Notes under the pieces: model-generated
Database searches by the model: none
Seen by the model: only the letters and a program-made list of their open reading frames with translations
Told to the model about the DNA's origin: nothing
Assembly (NCBI GenBank): GCA_937868205.1
Contig: CALMMC010000137.1
Span: forward strand, 1-36,286
DNA: 36,286 nt
Origin: JAAZPG01 sp012797375
Lineage (GTDB): Bacteria > Acidobacteriota > Aminicenantia > Aminicenantales > UBA4085
Reading direction: 5' to 3'
Position numbers and translations under genes: made by a program
Shown: positions 16,031 to 24,276 of the stretch, piece after piece
Numbering within the stretch: the stretch's first letter is position 1
Layout of the letters: each line of letters opens with the position of its first letter

Positions 16031-16065
16031 CGATTTCGCCCAAACGAATCGGCTTTTATTTTTTT
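16031..16065 (+). terminator. Terminator-like hairpin with T-run, no obvious gene upstream
   Basis: A 7-bp stem with one bulged T (CGATTTCG / CGAATCG, loop CCCAAA) is followed after two bases by TTTTATTTTTTT. It reads as a plus-strand intrinsic terminator, although no plus-strand gene precedes it. It may end a short untranslated transcript, or the T-run may be chance. Confidence 0.35.
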
Positions 16066-16219
16066 CCAGGGAGGTCTTTTGCCCGTTCTCCCGGGCCGGA
16101 TTTGGGCCGGGATGGGAACGCCCCCCTTTCCCCTCCCGTCTTCCGGGACGGGGAGGAAGACGTTAAAGCGGAGGGTCGCTCCTCATGGGAAACCGGACGA
16201 AACGCTCGGCGTTCCCCGG

Positions 16220-16239
16220 ACCGGCCGGATCCGGCCGGT
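16220..16239. repeat. 20-bp perfect palindrome downstream of dsrE2
   Basis: The bases 16220-16239 are a perfect 10+10 inverted repeat built from ACCGGCCGGA and centred on GATC. It lies 22 nt past the dsrE2 stop, with no T-run. It may be a transcript-end structure or a protein-binding site; GC bias makes CCGG-rich palindromes common in this genome. Confidence 0.5.
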
Positions 16240-16260
16240 TCGTACAGAGCGTCCGGCGCG

Positions 16261-16728
16261 TCAGGTAAAAATGATGTGTCCGCCGGCCGAGATCTCATAG
16301 AACCGGCCGACGTTGATGATCGAATTCACCTGGGGGCAGAAATCCTCTTTCTTGAGCTTGAACATGTCGACCGTGGCCTTGCAGGCATAGAGCGTGCCGC
16401 CGGCGTCGGCGATCATCTCGATGTATTCGGGGACGGGCGGAATGTCGAGCTTCTCCATGGTCTTCTTCATCATGGAGGTGGCCATGGCCGACATGCCCGG
16501 CAGAATGCCGACAAGGCTGGGCATGTGCATCCCGGGATTTCCTACCGTGGCGACTTTGATCCGGCCCATTCTCTTCTTGATGATCGCGTCCATGCCGAAA
16601 AAGGTGAAGAACAGGTTGACCTCGATGCCCTCCATCCGGGCTCCGTTGGCCATGATCAGCCCCGGGTAGACGCCCTCCAGCCCTCCCTTGGAGATAATGA
16701 TCGAGACCTTCTTGATTTTGTCTTCCAT
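16261..16728 (-). CDS. DsrE2-like sulfur carrier protein
   Basis: A 155-aa protein of the DsrE/F/H superfamily, DsrE2 type. It starts with the alpha/beta segment 'KKVSIIISKGGLEGVYPGLIMANGA'. A Met/Gly-rich middle (65-95) is typical of DsrE2. 'LYACKATVDMF' carries the conserved active Cys at 116, and a second Cys is at 131 ('DFCPQ'). Such proteins bind persulfide sulfur and pass it to TusA, rhodanese or DsrC partners. AAAGGAGG lies just before the ATG. It is third in the operon, 28 nt after the DsrC/TusE gene. Many DsrE2 proteins have an added membrane segment; none is clear here. Confidence 0.85.
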   Translation of the reverse strand: MEDKIKKVSIIISKGGLEGVYPGLIMANGARMEGIEVNLFFTFFGMDAIIKKRMGRIKVATVGNPGMHMPSLVGILPGMSAMATSMMKKTMEKLDIPPVPEYIEMIADAGGTLYACKATVDMFKLKKEDFCPQVNSIINVGRFYEISAGGHIIFT

Positions 16729-16756
16729 GGCTCCTCCTTTCGAAACGGCCGGAGAA

Positions 16757-17074
16757 TCAGACGCAGCCCTCGGGCTTTTTCAAGCCGGCGATCCGGGCCG
16801 CCTTCTTGGCCGGGCCGCCCGGAAACAGCTCGTAAAGCTCCTTGGTGGAGGCGACCCCCGACTTGTTGAGCCGGCGGATGCTCGGGACCTGGCCGTTCTC
16901 CTTGTATTCCTTCTGCATGAACTCGATGACCTTCCAGTGAGCCGGCCCGAGGGCGGCGAAGCCCTCTTCCGCGGCGATCGCCTCGGCGACGGTCCGCGTC
17001 CACTGGGAAAAATCAGTCAGGTAACCCTCGGCGTCGACGTCGACCGTGGTGTTCCCATAGGTTTTGAGAGGCAT
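16757..17074 (-). CDS. DsrC/TusE-family sulfur carrier with a single C-terminal Cys
   Basis: A 105-aa DsrC/TusE-family protein. The fold marks are present: 'VDVDAEGYLTDFSQWT', 'HWKVIEFMQKEYKENGQVPSIRRL' and 'LYELFPGGPAKKAARIAGLKKPEGCV'. The penultimate Cys104 (CysA) on the flexible arm is kept. The second Cys that true DsrC uses to form the trisulfide with DsrAB would be 11 residues earlier and is Ala93 here. This is a TusE-like, one-cysteine carrier, which argues against a role with dissimilatory sulfite reductase and for simple sulfur relay. AAGGAG lies 6 nt before the ATG. It is second in the operon, 31 nt after the flavoprotein gene. Confidence 0.9.
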   Translation of the reverse strand: MPLKTYGNTTVDVDAEGYLTDFSQWTRTVAEAIAAEEGFAALGPAHWKVIEFMQKEYKENGQVPSIRRLNKSGVASTKELYELFPGGPAKKAARIAGLKKPEGCV

Positions 17075-17105
17075 GGCGTATCTCCTTCTTTCATCGGCGA
17101 TGCGA

Positions 17106-18356
17106 TCAAGCGCCCGGAGCGGCCGCCGGGCGCTTTTTCCCGGTCATCTTCATCCGGGAAGGGACGAACGGGATCCTCCTCCCCCGGAGAAGCAGGCGCC
17201 AATAGATCCCGCGGAAGGCCAGCTTCCCCCAGTGATTGAGCCGGCTGGGCTTGAGCAGGGGGAGCGGCCCGAACACCCGGAAAGGAAACCGGCCGGGCAG
17301 CGGCTCCGTCTCGTAGTTGAAATCGATCAAGATAGCCTTGCCCCGGCCCATTTCGATGAAGCAGTTGGCATGGCCGTCGAAGGCCGGCTCGAGAGGCCGG
17401 CCGTCGATCGCCCGGAGAATGTTCTCCGTCAGGATCTCCGACTGGAAGTGGACGACGGAGCCGGCCTTGGAGGCGGGGACGTCCGTGGCGTCGCCGAGGG
17501 CGAAGATATTTTCATGTTTTTTCGAGCGCAGCGTGCGGGGATCGGTGGGGAGGAAGCGGAATTCGTCGCCCATCCCCGAGCGTTCGATCATCTCCGCGCC
17601 CATGTTCGTCGGAACGGTGACAAGGAGATCATAGGGCACCTCCCGGCCGTCATACCCGATGATTTTCCGGGCCGATGCGTCGATGCGCTCGGCATTGAAA
17701 TCCGCGACCATCCGGATGCGCTTCTTCTCCAGGAGAGCCCCCAGGGCCGCGGCCGCCACCGGCTTGGTGAAGGCCCCCGGCAAAGGCGTCACGTAGACGA
17801 TGTCAACCTTGTCGCGCTTGCCGTGGCGGCGGAGACAGGCGTCGCAGAAAAAAGCGAATTCCAAGGGAGCGACGGGACACTTGATGGGCGTTTCGTTAAC
17901 GTGGACGACGAGGGTGCCTCCGGAGAACGTCTTGAGCTTCGCCGCCAGAGCCTCGGCCCCGTCGGCCGTGTAGAAGTCGAAGATCGTGTCCCCCCAGCCG
18001 TCGAGCATCCCGGGCGTTTCGGCCGGAACAATCTCGGCCCCGGTCGCGACGATCAAGTAATCATAGGGAACCGTCCGCCCGTCCCTCAGGACGACTTCGT
18101 TTGAGGCCGGGACGATCCGGTCGATTTCGGCTTGGATGAACTCGGTCTCCTTGGGGAGGAACTTCGATCGGGGCTTGACGATGTCTTTTTTCCGGAGAAA
18201 GCCGAACGGAATGAAGAGAAACCCCGGCTGGTAGTAATGCTCATTGTCCCGGTCGACGACCGTCACGGCCCACTCCCCCCGGGGGAGGCGCTTTCGGAGA
18301 TGGCTGGCCATGACGGTTCCGCCCGTCCCCGCTCCGAGAATGACGAGGTTTCGCAT
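17106..18356 (-). CDS. Sulfide:quinone oxidoreductase-like FAD flavoprotein
   Basis: A 416-aa two-dinucleotide-binding-domain flavoprotein. Residues 3-20 hold the FAD-binding 'LVILGAGTGGTVMASHL'. 'YDYLIVATGAEI' (98-109) is the ATG motif, and 'NIFALGDATDVPASKAGSVVHFQS' (283-306) is the C-terminal FAD site. Cys160 in 'IKCPVAP' and Cys332 in 'HANCF' fit the active disulfide pair of the SQR family; Cys171 and Cys174 form an additional pair. The basic C-terminal tail may attach it to the membrane. It would oxidise sulfide to persulfide or polysulfide and reduce quinone, handing sulfur to the DsrC/TusE and DsrE2 proteins encoded next. A type II NADH dehydrogenase relative or a polysulfide-related oxidoreductase is the alternative. 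Confidence 0.82.
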   Translation of the reverse strand: MRNLVILGAGTGGTVMASHLRKRLPRGEWAVTVVDRDNEHYYQPGFLFIPFGFLRKKDIVKPRSKFLPKETEFIQAEIDRIVPASNEVVLRDGRTVPYDYLIVATGAEIVPAETPGMLDGWGDTIFDFYTADGAEALAAKLKTFSGGTLVVHVNETPIKCPVAPLEFAFFCDACLRRHGKRDKVDIVYVTPLPGAFTKPVAAAALGALLEKKRIRMVADFNAERIDASARKIIGYDGREVPYDLLVTVPTNMGAEMIERSGMGDEFRFLPTDPRTLRSKKHENIFALGDATDVPASKAGSVVHFQSEILTENILRAIDGRPLEPAFDGHANCFIEMGRGKAILIDFNYETEPLPGRFPFRVFGPLPLLKPSRLNHWGKLAFRGIYWRLLLRGRRIPFVPSRMKMTGKKRPAAAPGA

Positions 18357-18406
18357 GGAATCCGCTCCTTGGATCCGGCCGAAACGTCTTCCGAATATTC
18401 CTATTA

Positions 18407-18434
18407 ATTATATCGATTTGCTTTTTAAAATCAA
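18407..18434 (-). promoter_or_regulatory. Promoter of the sulfur operon
   Basis: Minus strand: TTGATT (18434-18429, 4/6), 16-nt spacer, perfect TATAAT (18412-18407), in an unusually AT-rich patch. Expected +1 near 18400 gives a leader of about 44 nt with AAGGAG before ATG 18356. Confidence 0.65.
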
Positions 18435-18483
18435 CAGGGATTCCGCCGAAGACCGGAAAACAGGCCGCGCCCCCCTCCCAAGG

Positions 18484-20478
18484 CTAATCCCGGGGGAACC
18501 AGACCCGCATCTCGCCCGGGCCGCGGTTGGCCCAGGCATAGTAGGGGACAAGAAGGACGTCCCGGGCCCGGACCGCGCCCAGACGCATCGTTCCCCGAAG
18601 CGCTTCCCTCGTCAAGACGACGACCCCGTTCAATAGATCCGGCCGAAACTCGGCCGAAAAGCGGGCGCCGTCCATGATCGACAGGTCGAGGACATGCCCG
18701 CCGTTGTCGACGGCTTCGGCGCAATACACCAGCGGCCCGCGCTGGAAGGCGACGCGGCCCGCGTCGGCCGCGACCGCCGCCGCGGCCGCCATCCGGCGCA
18801 CCGGCATCGGAAGCGACAGCTCGACCACGTCCGCTTTCTTCCAAGTCCGGCGGAGAACGGCGTATCCGTTCTCGAGGACGAGGCCGGCGGCTTCGCCGTT
18901 GACCGTCAAGGTCGGCGTTTCCGCGCTTTCATCCCAAAAGCGGTAGAGGCCGCCGGGGACGGGCTCGTTCCGGGCCCAGCCGGGAATCCGGATCCGGAGG
19001 GCGAAGTCCGCCTCCTTTTCAAGCGATACGGTCAACTTGACCGTTCCCTCCCACGGGTATTTCGTCTCCTGGGCCAGGCCCACCTTCATCCCGGCCAGGT
19101 CGATGACCGCCGTGTTCGCCGCAAACAGATTGACATAGAGGGAATCATCGCCGACAGCGTAAACATAGCCGGGGACGGAGGGCAGGAAACGGAGGATATT
19201 GGGCGGACAGCAAGCCACCTCGAACCACGGGGATCGGCCGGCCTGTCCCTGGTAGAGAGCCGTTTTCCCGTCCGATTCCAAGGGATTCTCATAAAAAAAC
19301 GACAGGCCGTCCAATCCCACGCCCGAAATCAGGCCGTTGTACATCACGCGTTCAAGAACGTCGATGTATTTCGCCTCGCCGTGCAGAAGGAAAAGACGCT
19401 GCTGCCAGAGGGCGTGGCCGATCGCCGCGCACGTCTCGGCATAGGCCGTCCGATTGGGGAGCTCATAGGGAGCTCCAAAGGCCTCCGATTCGGCCCGGGC
19501 GCCGACTCCCCCGGTAAGGTACATTTTCCTTCCGACCACGTCGGCCCACAGACGATCGATGGCTTGGATGTAGTCCGGGCGGCCGCCGAGGGCGGCCGCG
19601 TCGGCCATTCCGGCGTAGAGGTACATCGCCCGGACGGCGTGGCCCACGGCCTCCTCCTGCTCCGGCACGGGTTTGTGGTTCAGGAGATACTCCTCGGAGT
19701 TATAGACGCTGAACGGGTCATCGGGGGCGTACTTTTCCCCTTGAAAAGAGCGGCCGCGCTCGTCCAGGAAGAATTCCGCCAGGTCGAGCCAGGCACGGTC
19801 GCCGGTCACCCGGTAGAGTTTGGCCAAGCCGATTTCAATCTCCGGATGGCCGGGAAAGCCGCGCCGCTTGCCCGGGCCGAAGACGGACGCGAGCAGACGG
19901 GCGTTTTTCAAGGCCACGTCCAGGAACGCGCGTTTCCCCGTCGCCTGGTAATGGGCGACGGCGGCCTCATATAGATGGCCGACGTTGTAAAGCTCATGGC
20001 TCACCCGAAGATTGGACCAGCGCTCGGCCCCGGCGCCGGGAGCGGGATTCTTCGGATCGATCGTCCGGCAGGTGTAGAGATAGCCGTCCGGTTCTTGGGC
20101 GGCGACGATCACGGCGATAAGGCCGTCGAGCGTCTCGGCCAGCGCCGGATCGGGCTTGAGCATCAAGGTGTAAGCCGCCCCCTCCATGACTTTGAACACG
20201 TCCGAATCGTTGTATCGCTTTCCCAGGAAAGATCCGGGCGTTTTTCCGGCGGCTTTGCGAAAATTGTCCACTCGTCCCGTTTCCTCGATCATCCGGAGGG
20301 CGAACGGCACGGTCGCGGCCCGGTTGGTTTCGATCCGCGGCGCCCAGAAAACATCGTTGAGGCGGACGGCCGTGAACGGCACCGGCCGGAGGGGATAATC
20401 CGGATCAGCCGTTGCCGCGCCGCCCGCCGCCGCCAGGGCGATCATCAGGGCCGCTCCTCCCCTTGTTCTCTTTCGCAT
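18484..20478 (-). CDS. GH127 beta-L-arabinofuranosidase, secreted (copy 1)
   Basis: A 664-aa glycoside hydrolase of family 127 (formerly DUF1680), with an N-terminal signal peptide (residues 1-24). The catalytic domain is an (alpha/alpha)6 barrel at about 35-440, followed by beta-sandwich domains. The Zn-cysteine site aligns with the characterised Bifidobacterium enzyme: E332 ('SEAFG') and E348, 16 residues apart, then C350 ('AETC') and the C423-C424 pair ('VACCPPN'). 'SHELYNVGHLYEAA' (160-173) is another family signature. It releases terminal beta-L-arabinofuranose from plant glycans or glycoproteins in the periplasm. It starts 10 nt after its paralogue's stop. Confidence 0.93.
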   Translation of the reverse strand: MRKRTRGGAALMIALAAAGGAATADPDYPLRPVPFTAVRLNDVFWAPRIETNRAATVPFALRMIEETGRVDNFRKAAGKTPGSFLGKRYNDSDVFKVMEGAAYTLMLKPDPALAETLDGLIAVIVAAQEPDGYLYTCRTIDPKNPAPGAGAERWSNLRVSHELYNVGHLYEAAVAHYQATGKRAFLDVALKNARLLASVFGPGKRRGFPGHPEIEIGLAKLYRVTGDRAWLDLAEFFLDERGRSFQGEKYAPDDPFSVYNSEEYLLNHKPVPEQEEAVGHAVRAMYLYAGMADAAALGGRPDYIQAIDRLWADVVGRKMYLTGGVGARAESEAFGAPYELPNRTAYAETCAAIGHALWQQRLFLLHGEAKYIDVLERVMYNGLISGVGLDGLSFFYENPLESDGKTALYQGQAGRSPWFEVACCPPNILRFLPSVPGYVYAVGDDSLYVNLFAANTAVIDLAGMKVGLAQETKYPWEGTVKLTVSLEKEADFALRIRIPGWARNEPVPGGLYRFWDESAETPTLTVNGEAAGLVLENGYAVLRRTWKKADVVELSLPMPVRRMAAAAAVAADAGRVAFQRGPLVYCAEAVDNGGHVLDLSIMDGARFSAEFRPDLLNGVVVLTREALRGTMRLGAVRARDVLLVPYYAWANRGPGEMRVWFPRD

Positions 20479-20488
20479 CGCCGCCTCC

Positions 20489-22501
20489 TCATATTTCGGA
20501 TTCCGCGCCCCCGCCGGACGGACGGATTTTGTCTTTCTCGGCCGCGAGCCAGACCGCCATCCCGCCCGCGTCCCGATGGGCCCAGGCGTAGTACGGGATC
20601 AGCGTCAGGACGCCGGGAACGGCATCTTCCTTCCCGTTCTTCATCCGGAAGGCCGTCGCCTTTCCGGCGAGGACGGTCAAGCCTCTTAAAAGCCCGGGCC
20701 GGAACTCCGGCGCCGGAAGCACGGACGGATCGAAAAGCAAATTGGAGACCGTCCCGCCGTTGTCGACCGCCTCGGCCGCGTAAACCAGCGGACCGCGCTC
20801 GACCGCGATCCTCCCGGCGTCGGCCGCCACCTCCCCCCTCGCCCGGACGAGACGGACGGGCATCGGGAGGGAAAGCGTGACGACATCGCCCCGGGCCCAT
20901 GTCCGTCTCACCGCCCAGTAGCCCTTGTCCAAGACCGCGGCAGTTTCCCGGCCGTTGACCTTGATCGAAGGCGTTCCGGGAGCGGCGTCGAGGTAAGAAT
21001 AAAGGCCGCCCGGAAGCGGCCGGCCCAGGGACCAGCCGGGGATCCGGAGCATCAACGTCCAGGCGGCCGGGCCGTCCGGCGCGACTTCGATCTCGATGTC
21101 TCCCTCCCACGGATAGTCCGTCGTCTGGGTCAGCCGGACCAGGCCACGTTTTGTCGCGAGCTCGGCCGTGCTCCGGCCGTAGAGGTTCACATAGACATTG
21201 TCGTCGGCGACGGCGTAAGCGTACCCGCCCATCCCGGCGATGAACCGGGCGACATTGGGCGGACAACAGGCGCATTTGAACCAGGGCGTCCGCCGCGTCC
21301 CGCCGTCGGAGGCCAGCGGATTGGGATAGAAGAAAAGATCGCCGCTCATCCCGGCGCCTGAAAGGAAGGCGTTCATGGCCGCCCGCTCGAAGAGATCCAT
21401 GTATTTCGCCTCGCCGGTGAGACGGAACATGCGGTGATTCCAAAGGGCGAAGGCGATCGTGGCGCAGGTTTCGGCGTAGCCCGTATCATTTCCCAGCTCG
21501 TAGGGCGGTCCGAATCCCTCGATCCCTCCGGCCGAACCGATCCCCCCCGTCAAGTAAAGCTTCCTTCCGACGACGTCCTCCCAGATCCTTTCCAGGACGA
21601 CGACATAGCGCGCATCTCCGGTGAGAGCGGCGATGTCGGCCATCCCGGAATAGAGATAGGCGGCCCGGACGGCATGGCCGACGGCCTCCTCCTGCTCCAG
21701 GACCGGCTTGTGATCCTGGGAATACTCCCCGTAAAGCTTCCGGCCGGAAGCCCGGCCGCGCTCCTCAACGAAGAACCGGGCCAAGTCGAGGTATTTCTTC
21801 TTCCCCGTCAGGCGGAAGAGCTTGACCAGTCCCATCTCGATTTCCTCGTGGCCCGGGACGCTCTTGAGCTGCGTTTCGCCCGGGCCGAACGTCCGGTCGA
21901 TCAGATCGGCGTTTTTCAAGGCGATATCGAGAAGGACGCGCCGTCCCGTCGCCTGGAAATGAGCCGCAGCCGCCTCGTAAAGATGACCGACATTATAGAG
22001 CTCGTGGCTCATCGAGAGGTTGGACCAGCGCTCCGGCCCGGACATTTCGGGTGGAGCCGCGGGATTAATGGTCCGAGCCGTATAAAGATAGCCGTCCGGC
22101 TCCTGGGCGGCCCCGATCCGGGAGATCCAGCCGTCAATGTCTTTCTCCAAGTCCGGGTCGGGACGAAGCATCAAGACATCGGAGGCGGCCTCGATGAGCT
22201 TAAACACGTCGGAATCGTCGAAAGGATAAGCCGAGGCCAAGCGTCCGCCGGGCTCTCCCCCGAGAGCGGCCGCGGCCAAGTCGAAATTCCGGAGCCGGCC
22301 GGTCTCCTCGCATTCCTTCATTTCGTGGCGGATGGTGACGGAGACGACGGTTTTCTGCCGTTCCGCCCAGAAGCCTCCGGTGAACCGGACGGCCGCAAGA
22401 GGAACATCCTTGATGGAGTAATCGGGGGACGGCGCCTTCGCGCAGGCGGCGCCTCCCAGGACCGCCAGGACCAGCCCGGCGCAGGCCGCGGACTTTTTCA
22501 T
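20489..22501 (-). CDS. GH127 beta-L-arabinofuranosidase, secreted (copy 2)
   Basis: A 670-aa paralogue of the next gene and promoter-proximal in the pair. ATG 22501 is chosen over an ATG seven codons upstream because GGGAGGA sits just before it and the signal peptide then starts MKKSAACAGLVLAVLGG. The catalytic set is complete: E328 and E344, 16 residues apart, C346 in 'AETC' and C412-C413 in 'ACCPPN'. 'SHELYNVGHLYEAA' is identical to the paralogue. Differences include an extra Cys410 before the CC pair and a different loop at 250-262, so substrates may differ. Processing may be by signal peptidase I or as a lipoprotein (Cys20); the lipobox is weak. Confidence 0.93.
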   Translation of the reverse strand: MKKSAACAGLVLAVLGGAACAKAPSPDYSIKDVPLAAVRFTGGFWAERQKTVVSVTIRHEMKECEETGRLRNFDLAAAALGGEPGGRLASAYPFDDSDVFKLIEAASDVLMLRPDPDLEKDIDGWISRIGAAQEPDGYLYTARTINPAAPPEMSGPERWSNLSMSHELYNVGHLYEAAAAHFQATGRRVLLDIALKNADLIDRTFGPGETQLKSVPGHEEIEMGLVKLFRLTGKKKYLDLARFFVEERGRASGRKLYGEYSQDHKPVLEQEEAVGHAVRAAYLYSGMADIAALTGDARYVVVLERIWEDVVGRKLYLTGGIGSAGGIEGFGPPYELGNDTGYAETCATIAFALWNHRMFRLTGEAKYMDLFERAAMNAFLSGAGMSGDLFFYPNPLASDGGTRRTPWFKCACCPPNVARFIAGMGGYAYAVADDNVYVNLYGRSTAELATKRGLVRLTQTTDYPWEGDIEIEVAPDGPAAWTLMLRIPGWSLGRPLPGGLYSYLDAAPGTPSIKVNGRETAAVLDKGYWAVRRTWARGDVVTLSLPMPVRLVRARGEVAADAGRIAVERGPLVYAAEAVDNGGTVSNLLFDPSVLPAPEFRPGLLRGLTVLAGKATAFRMKNGKEDAVPGVLTLIPYYAWAHRDAGGMAVWLAAEKDKIRPSGGGAESEI

Positions 22502-22556
22502 GGGGAAATCCTCCCGGTGCAAACTCGCAAAGCGGAGAACAGACGCCTCGCGGTTT

Positions 22557-22585
22557 ACTATGATATAGAAAATGGATTATTACAA
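22557..22585 (-). promoter_or_regulatory. Possible promoter of GH127 pair
   Basis: Minus strand: TTGTAA (22585-22580, 4/6), 17-nt spacer, CATAGT (22562-22557, 4/6), within the only AT-rich patch upstream. Expected +1 near 22550 gives a leader of about 50 nt. This is a weak call. Confidence 0.35.
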
Positions 22586-22930
22586 GGCTCCAACAACCGG
22601 ATTTTTGCCGTCATAAGGGGAGAAATCGGCGTCCATCCAGAAGAATTTCGTCTCCGAATCGCTCCCTCCGCCTCGCCCCCGCCATGCCCTCGCTTCTCTT
22701 CCCGGCGGCGGACCTGGCTTGGAATCCGTCCGACAGGACGGCGGAATCCTCTGCCGCTCCGCTTGACCGCCCCGGAGGAGGGCCTGCTCGGCCGGTTCGA
22801 AGCGGCCGGGGCAACGGTTAAAAGATCGGCCGCGACGGACCGCGCGTCCGGATCCCCTCAGCGGCGGCCGGCGAAACGGCCGTCGATGGGAAGGCCCGGC
22901 GCGTCCGGACGCAACGCCGTCCGCCGTTTC
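22586..22930. other. Gene-free stretch upstream of unknown gene
   Basis: No convincing gene on either strand. One plus-strand frame over about 22740-22990 reads somewhat protein-like ('LTAPEEGLLGRFEAAGATVKR') but has no start, no ribosome site and no recognisable family. It could be a remnant or chance in GC-rich DNA. Confidence 0.4.
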
Positions 22931-22959
22931 TTGACTTTCGCCGGGGCTGAAGATATCTT
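22931..22959 (+). promoter_or_regulatory. Promoter of unknown 277-aa gene
   Basis: TTGACT (22931-22936, 5/6), 17-nt spacer, TATCTT (22954-22959, 4/6). Expected +1 near 22966, giving a leader of about 44 nt with AAGGAGG before ATG 23010. Confidence 0.6.
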
Positions 22960-23009
22960 TCGATCAGCTTCGGAAAAGAGAGCCGTCCCCAGCAGAAAAG
23001 GAGGGCGCC

Positions 23010-23843
23010 ATGCGCACGGAAATCAATCTCATTCTCAACATCCCCAACGGCAGCGTCACGGCCACGAGCCTCGGGGTCGAGGGGTACGCGCGACATCGGA
23101 GCCCCGGCTCGGGGAAGCATTTCCGCGGCAAGACCATCATGATCGACCTCGCCCTCGAGGGCGACCGGCCGGCCTTCCGATTTTATGAAGAAGGCGGATG
23201 GCGGGACGCCGCCGGCGACGCCGCGGCCGCCCTGGCCGCCGTCCGCTCGGGGAAACGAACGAAGACGGCCCTATCCAACGACGGCTTCAACATCACGCCG
23301 CTCGACGCCTACCGCGGGATTTTCCTGGTCAAGACGGGCGGGTCGGTCCTCCCGCTGGCCCCGCCGCGGCGCCTGATCGACTACCTCAAGCACGGCTGCC
23401 ACGAAGAGATGACGCCCGCCCAGGTGGCCCGGTCGATCGATCGCCCGGTTCCGGAAAGCCGGGCGCCCCGGCTCTTCATGATTCTCGCCCCGATTCAATT
23501 TCTTCTCCTGACGAACCTCGCGCCCGAGGAATACGCCTGGTACGCGACCCACCGCCCGGGAAAGATCTTCCGCCGGCTGATGTTCGTCGAACTGGCCGCG
23601 GAACAACCCCAGATCGCGGCCGCCAGCCGCTTCAGCGACGCCCGGGAGAAGCTGGCCGCCGATCCGTCCAAAAAGACCAAGAGCATCGTCTTCGGCGAAT
23701 GTCTCAACGACGTTCCTTTCCGGGACTGGGCCGGATACCGCGGCGACGTTCCCGGCGGCCTCTACGCCGGCGACCGGGACGGCCTGTCCCTCTGGACATT
23801 CCCGCCGGCCGTTCCCCGGACCTGGGACCGTCTGGACGGGTGA
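23010..23843 (+). CDS. Conserved-looking protein of unknown function (277 aa)
   Basis: I do not recognise this protein. It is soluble, with no signal peptide, and is preceded by a strong AAGGAGGGCGCC ribosome site and its own promoter. The N-terminal third is strand-rich (MRTEINLILNIPNGSVTATS...). A middle stretch, 'LSNDGFNITPLDAYRGIFLVKTGG', looks like a small beta domain. One hydrophobic run, 'RLFMILAPIQFLLLTNLAP' (about 157-175), could be a buried helix or a single membrane segment. The C-terminal third has 'FRRLMFVELAAEQP' and ends with a Trp-rich strand pattern. The next small gene follows on the same strand after 87 nt and may be co-transcribed. Confidence 0.8.
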   Translation: MRTEINLILNIPNGSVTATSLGVEGYARHRSPGSGKHFRGKTIMIDLALEGDRPAFRFYEEGGWRDAAGDAAAALAAVRSGKRTKTALSNDGFNITPLDAYRGIFLVKTGGSVLPLAPPRRLIDYLKHGCHEEMTPAQVARSIDRPVPESRAPRLFMILAPIQFLLLTNLAPEEYAWYATHRPGKIFRRLMFVELAAEQPQIAAASRFSDAREKLAADPSKKTKSIVFGECLNDVPFRDWAGYRGDVPGGLYAGDRDGLSLWTFPPAVPRTWDRLDG

Positions 23844-23930
23844 GACCGCCGCGGCGGCCGCGGCGCATCCCGACGAAGAGACAACCCGCCGGGGGGAAAT
23901 CCGTATAAGGATTCAGAAGGAGAAGAAGAC

Positions 23931-24230
23931 ATGGCCGGAGAAGAAGCCGCGATCGTTTTCGCGATCCAGAAGAAAATCATCGGCAAATTCCGGGATCAGT
24001 GCGCGACCGATCCGCGCCAAGCGATGACCTTGGAATCGTTGAACATCAGGAAGCGGGTCGCCGTCAAGAGCCTGATCAAGAAAAAGATCCTCGTCGAGGC
24101 GCCTGACGACCGTTTCTACCTGGACGAGGAAGCGGCCGAGGAGCTCTTTAAAAATAGACGCTGGATTTTCCTGATCGTGATCATCTTCGCGATCATCGGC
24201 CTTCTTGCGGCCTATTTCCTCAATCCGTAG
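23931..24230 (+). CDS. Small tail-anchored protein with helix-turn-helix-like N-terminus
   Basis: A 99-aa protein. Residues 1-73 are charged and helical and end in a strand-like 'VEAPDDRFYLDEEAAEELF'. This layout (helices, 'VAVKSLIKKKILVEAP', then a beta wing) resembles a winged-helix fold, though I cannot name a family. Residues 76-97 ('WIFLIVIIFAIIGLLAAYFL') form one C-terminal membrane anchor, so most of the protein faces the cytoplasm. AAGGAG lies 8 nt before the ATG. It may belong with the preceding unknown gene. A DNA-binding role is possible but unproven. Confidence 0.78.
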   Translation: MAGEEAAIVFAIQKKIIGKFRDQCATDPRQAMTLESLNIRKRVAVKSLIKKKILVEAPDDRFYLDEEAAEELFKNRRWIFLIVIIFAIIGLLAAYFLNP

Positions 24231-24276
24231 GCCGCCGCGCGTTTTCGACCGGGACGGCCCGGCCGCGTCCCAAAGG

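Larger units (their letters stand above)
15893..16260. other. Gene-free stretch between SSS promoter and dsrE2
   Basis: No convincing gene. A plus-strand frame from ATG 15911 runs into the 3' end of dsrE2; it lacks a good ribosome site and has no recognisable domain. The stretch holds a terminator-like hairpin (16031-16065) and a 20-bp perfect palindrome (16220-16239), listed separately. Confidence 0.5.

Noticed and set aside
15911..16300. Possible small plus-strand gene before dsrE2
   Set aside because: It has no good ribosome site and no domain. It overlaps the end of dsrE2, and a terminator-like hairpin interrupts it.
21434..23188. Plus-strand 584-aa open frame
   Set aside because: It is mostly antisense to a GH127 gene, with no family similarity. 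Its tail crosses a real promoter and ribosome site.
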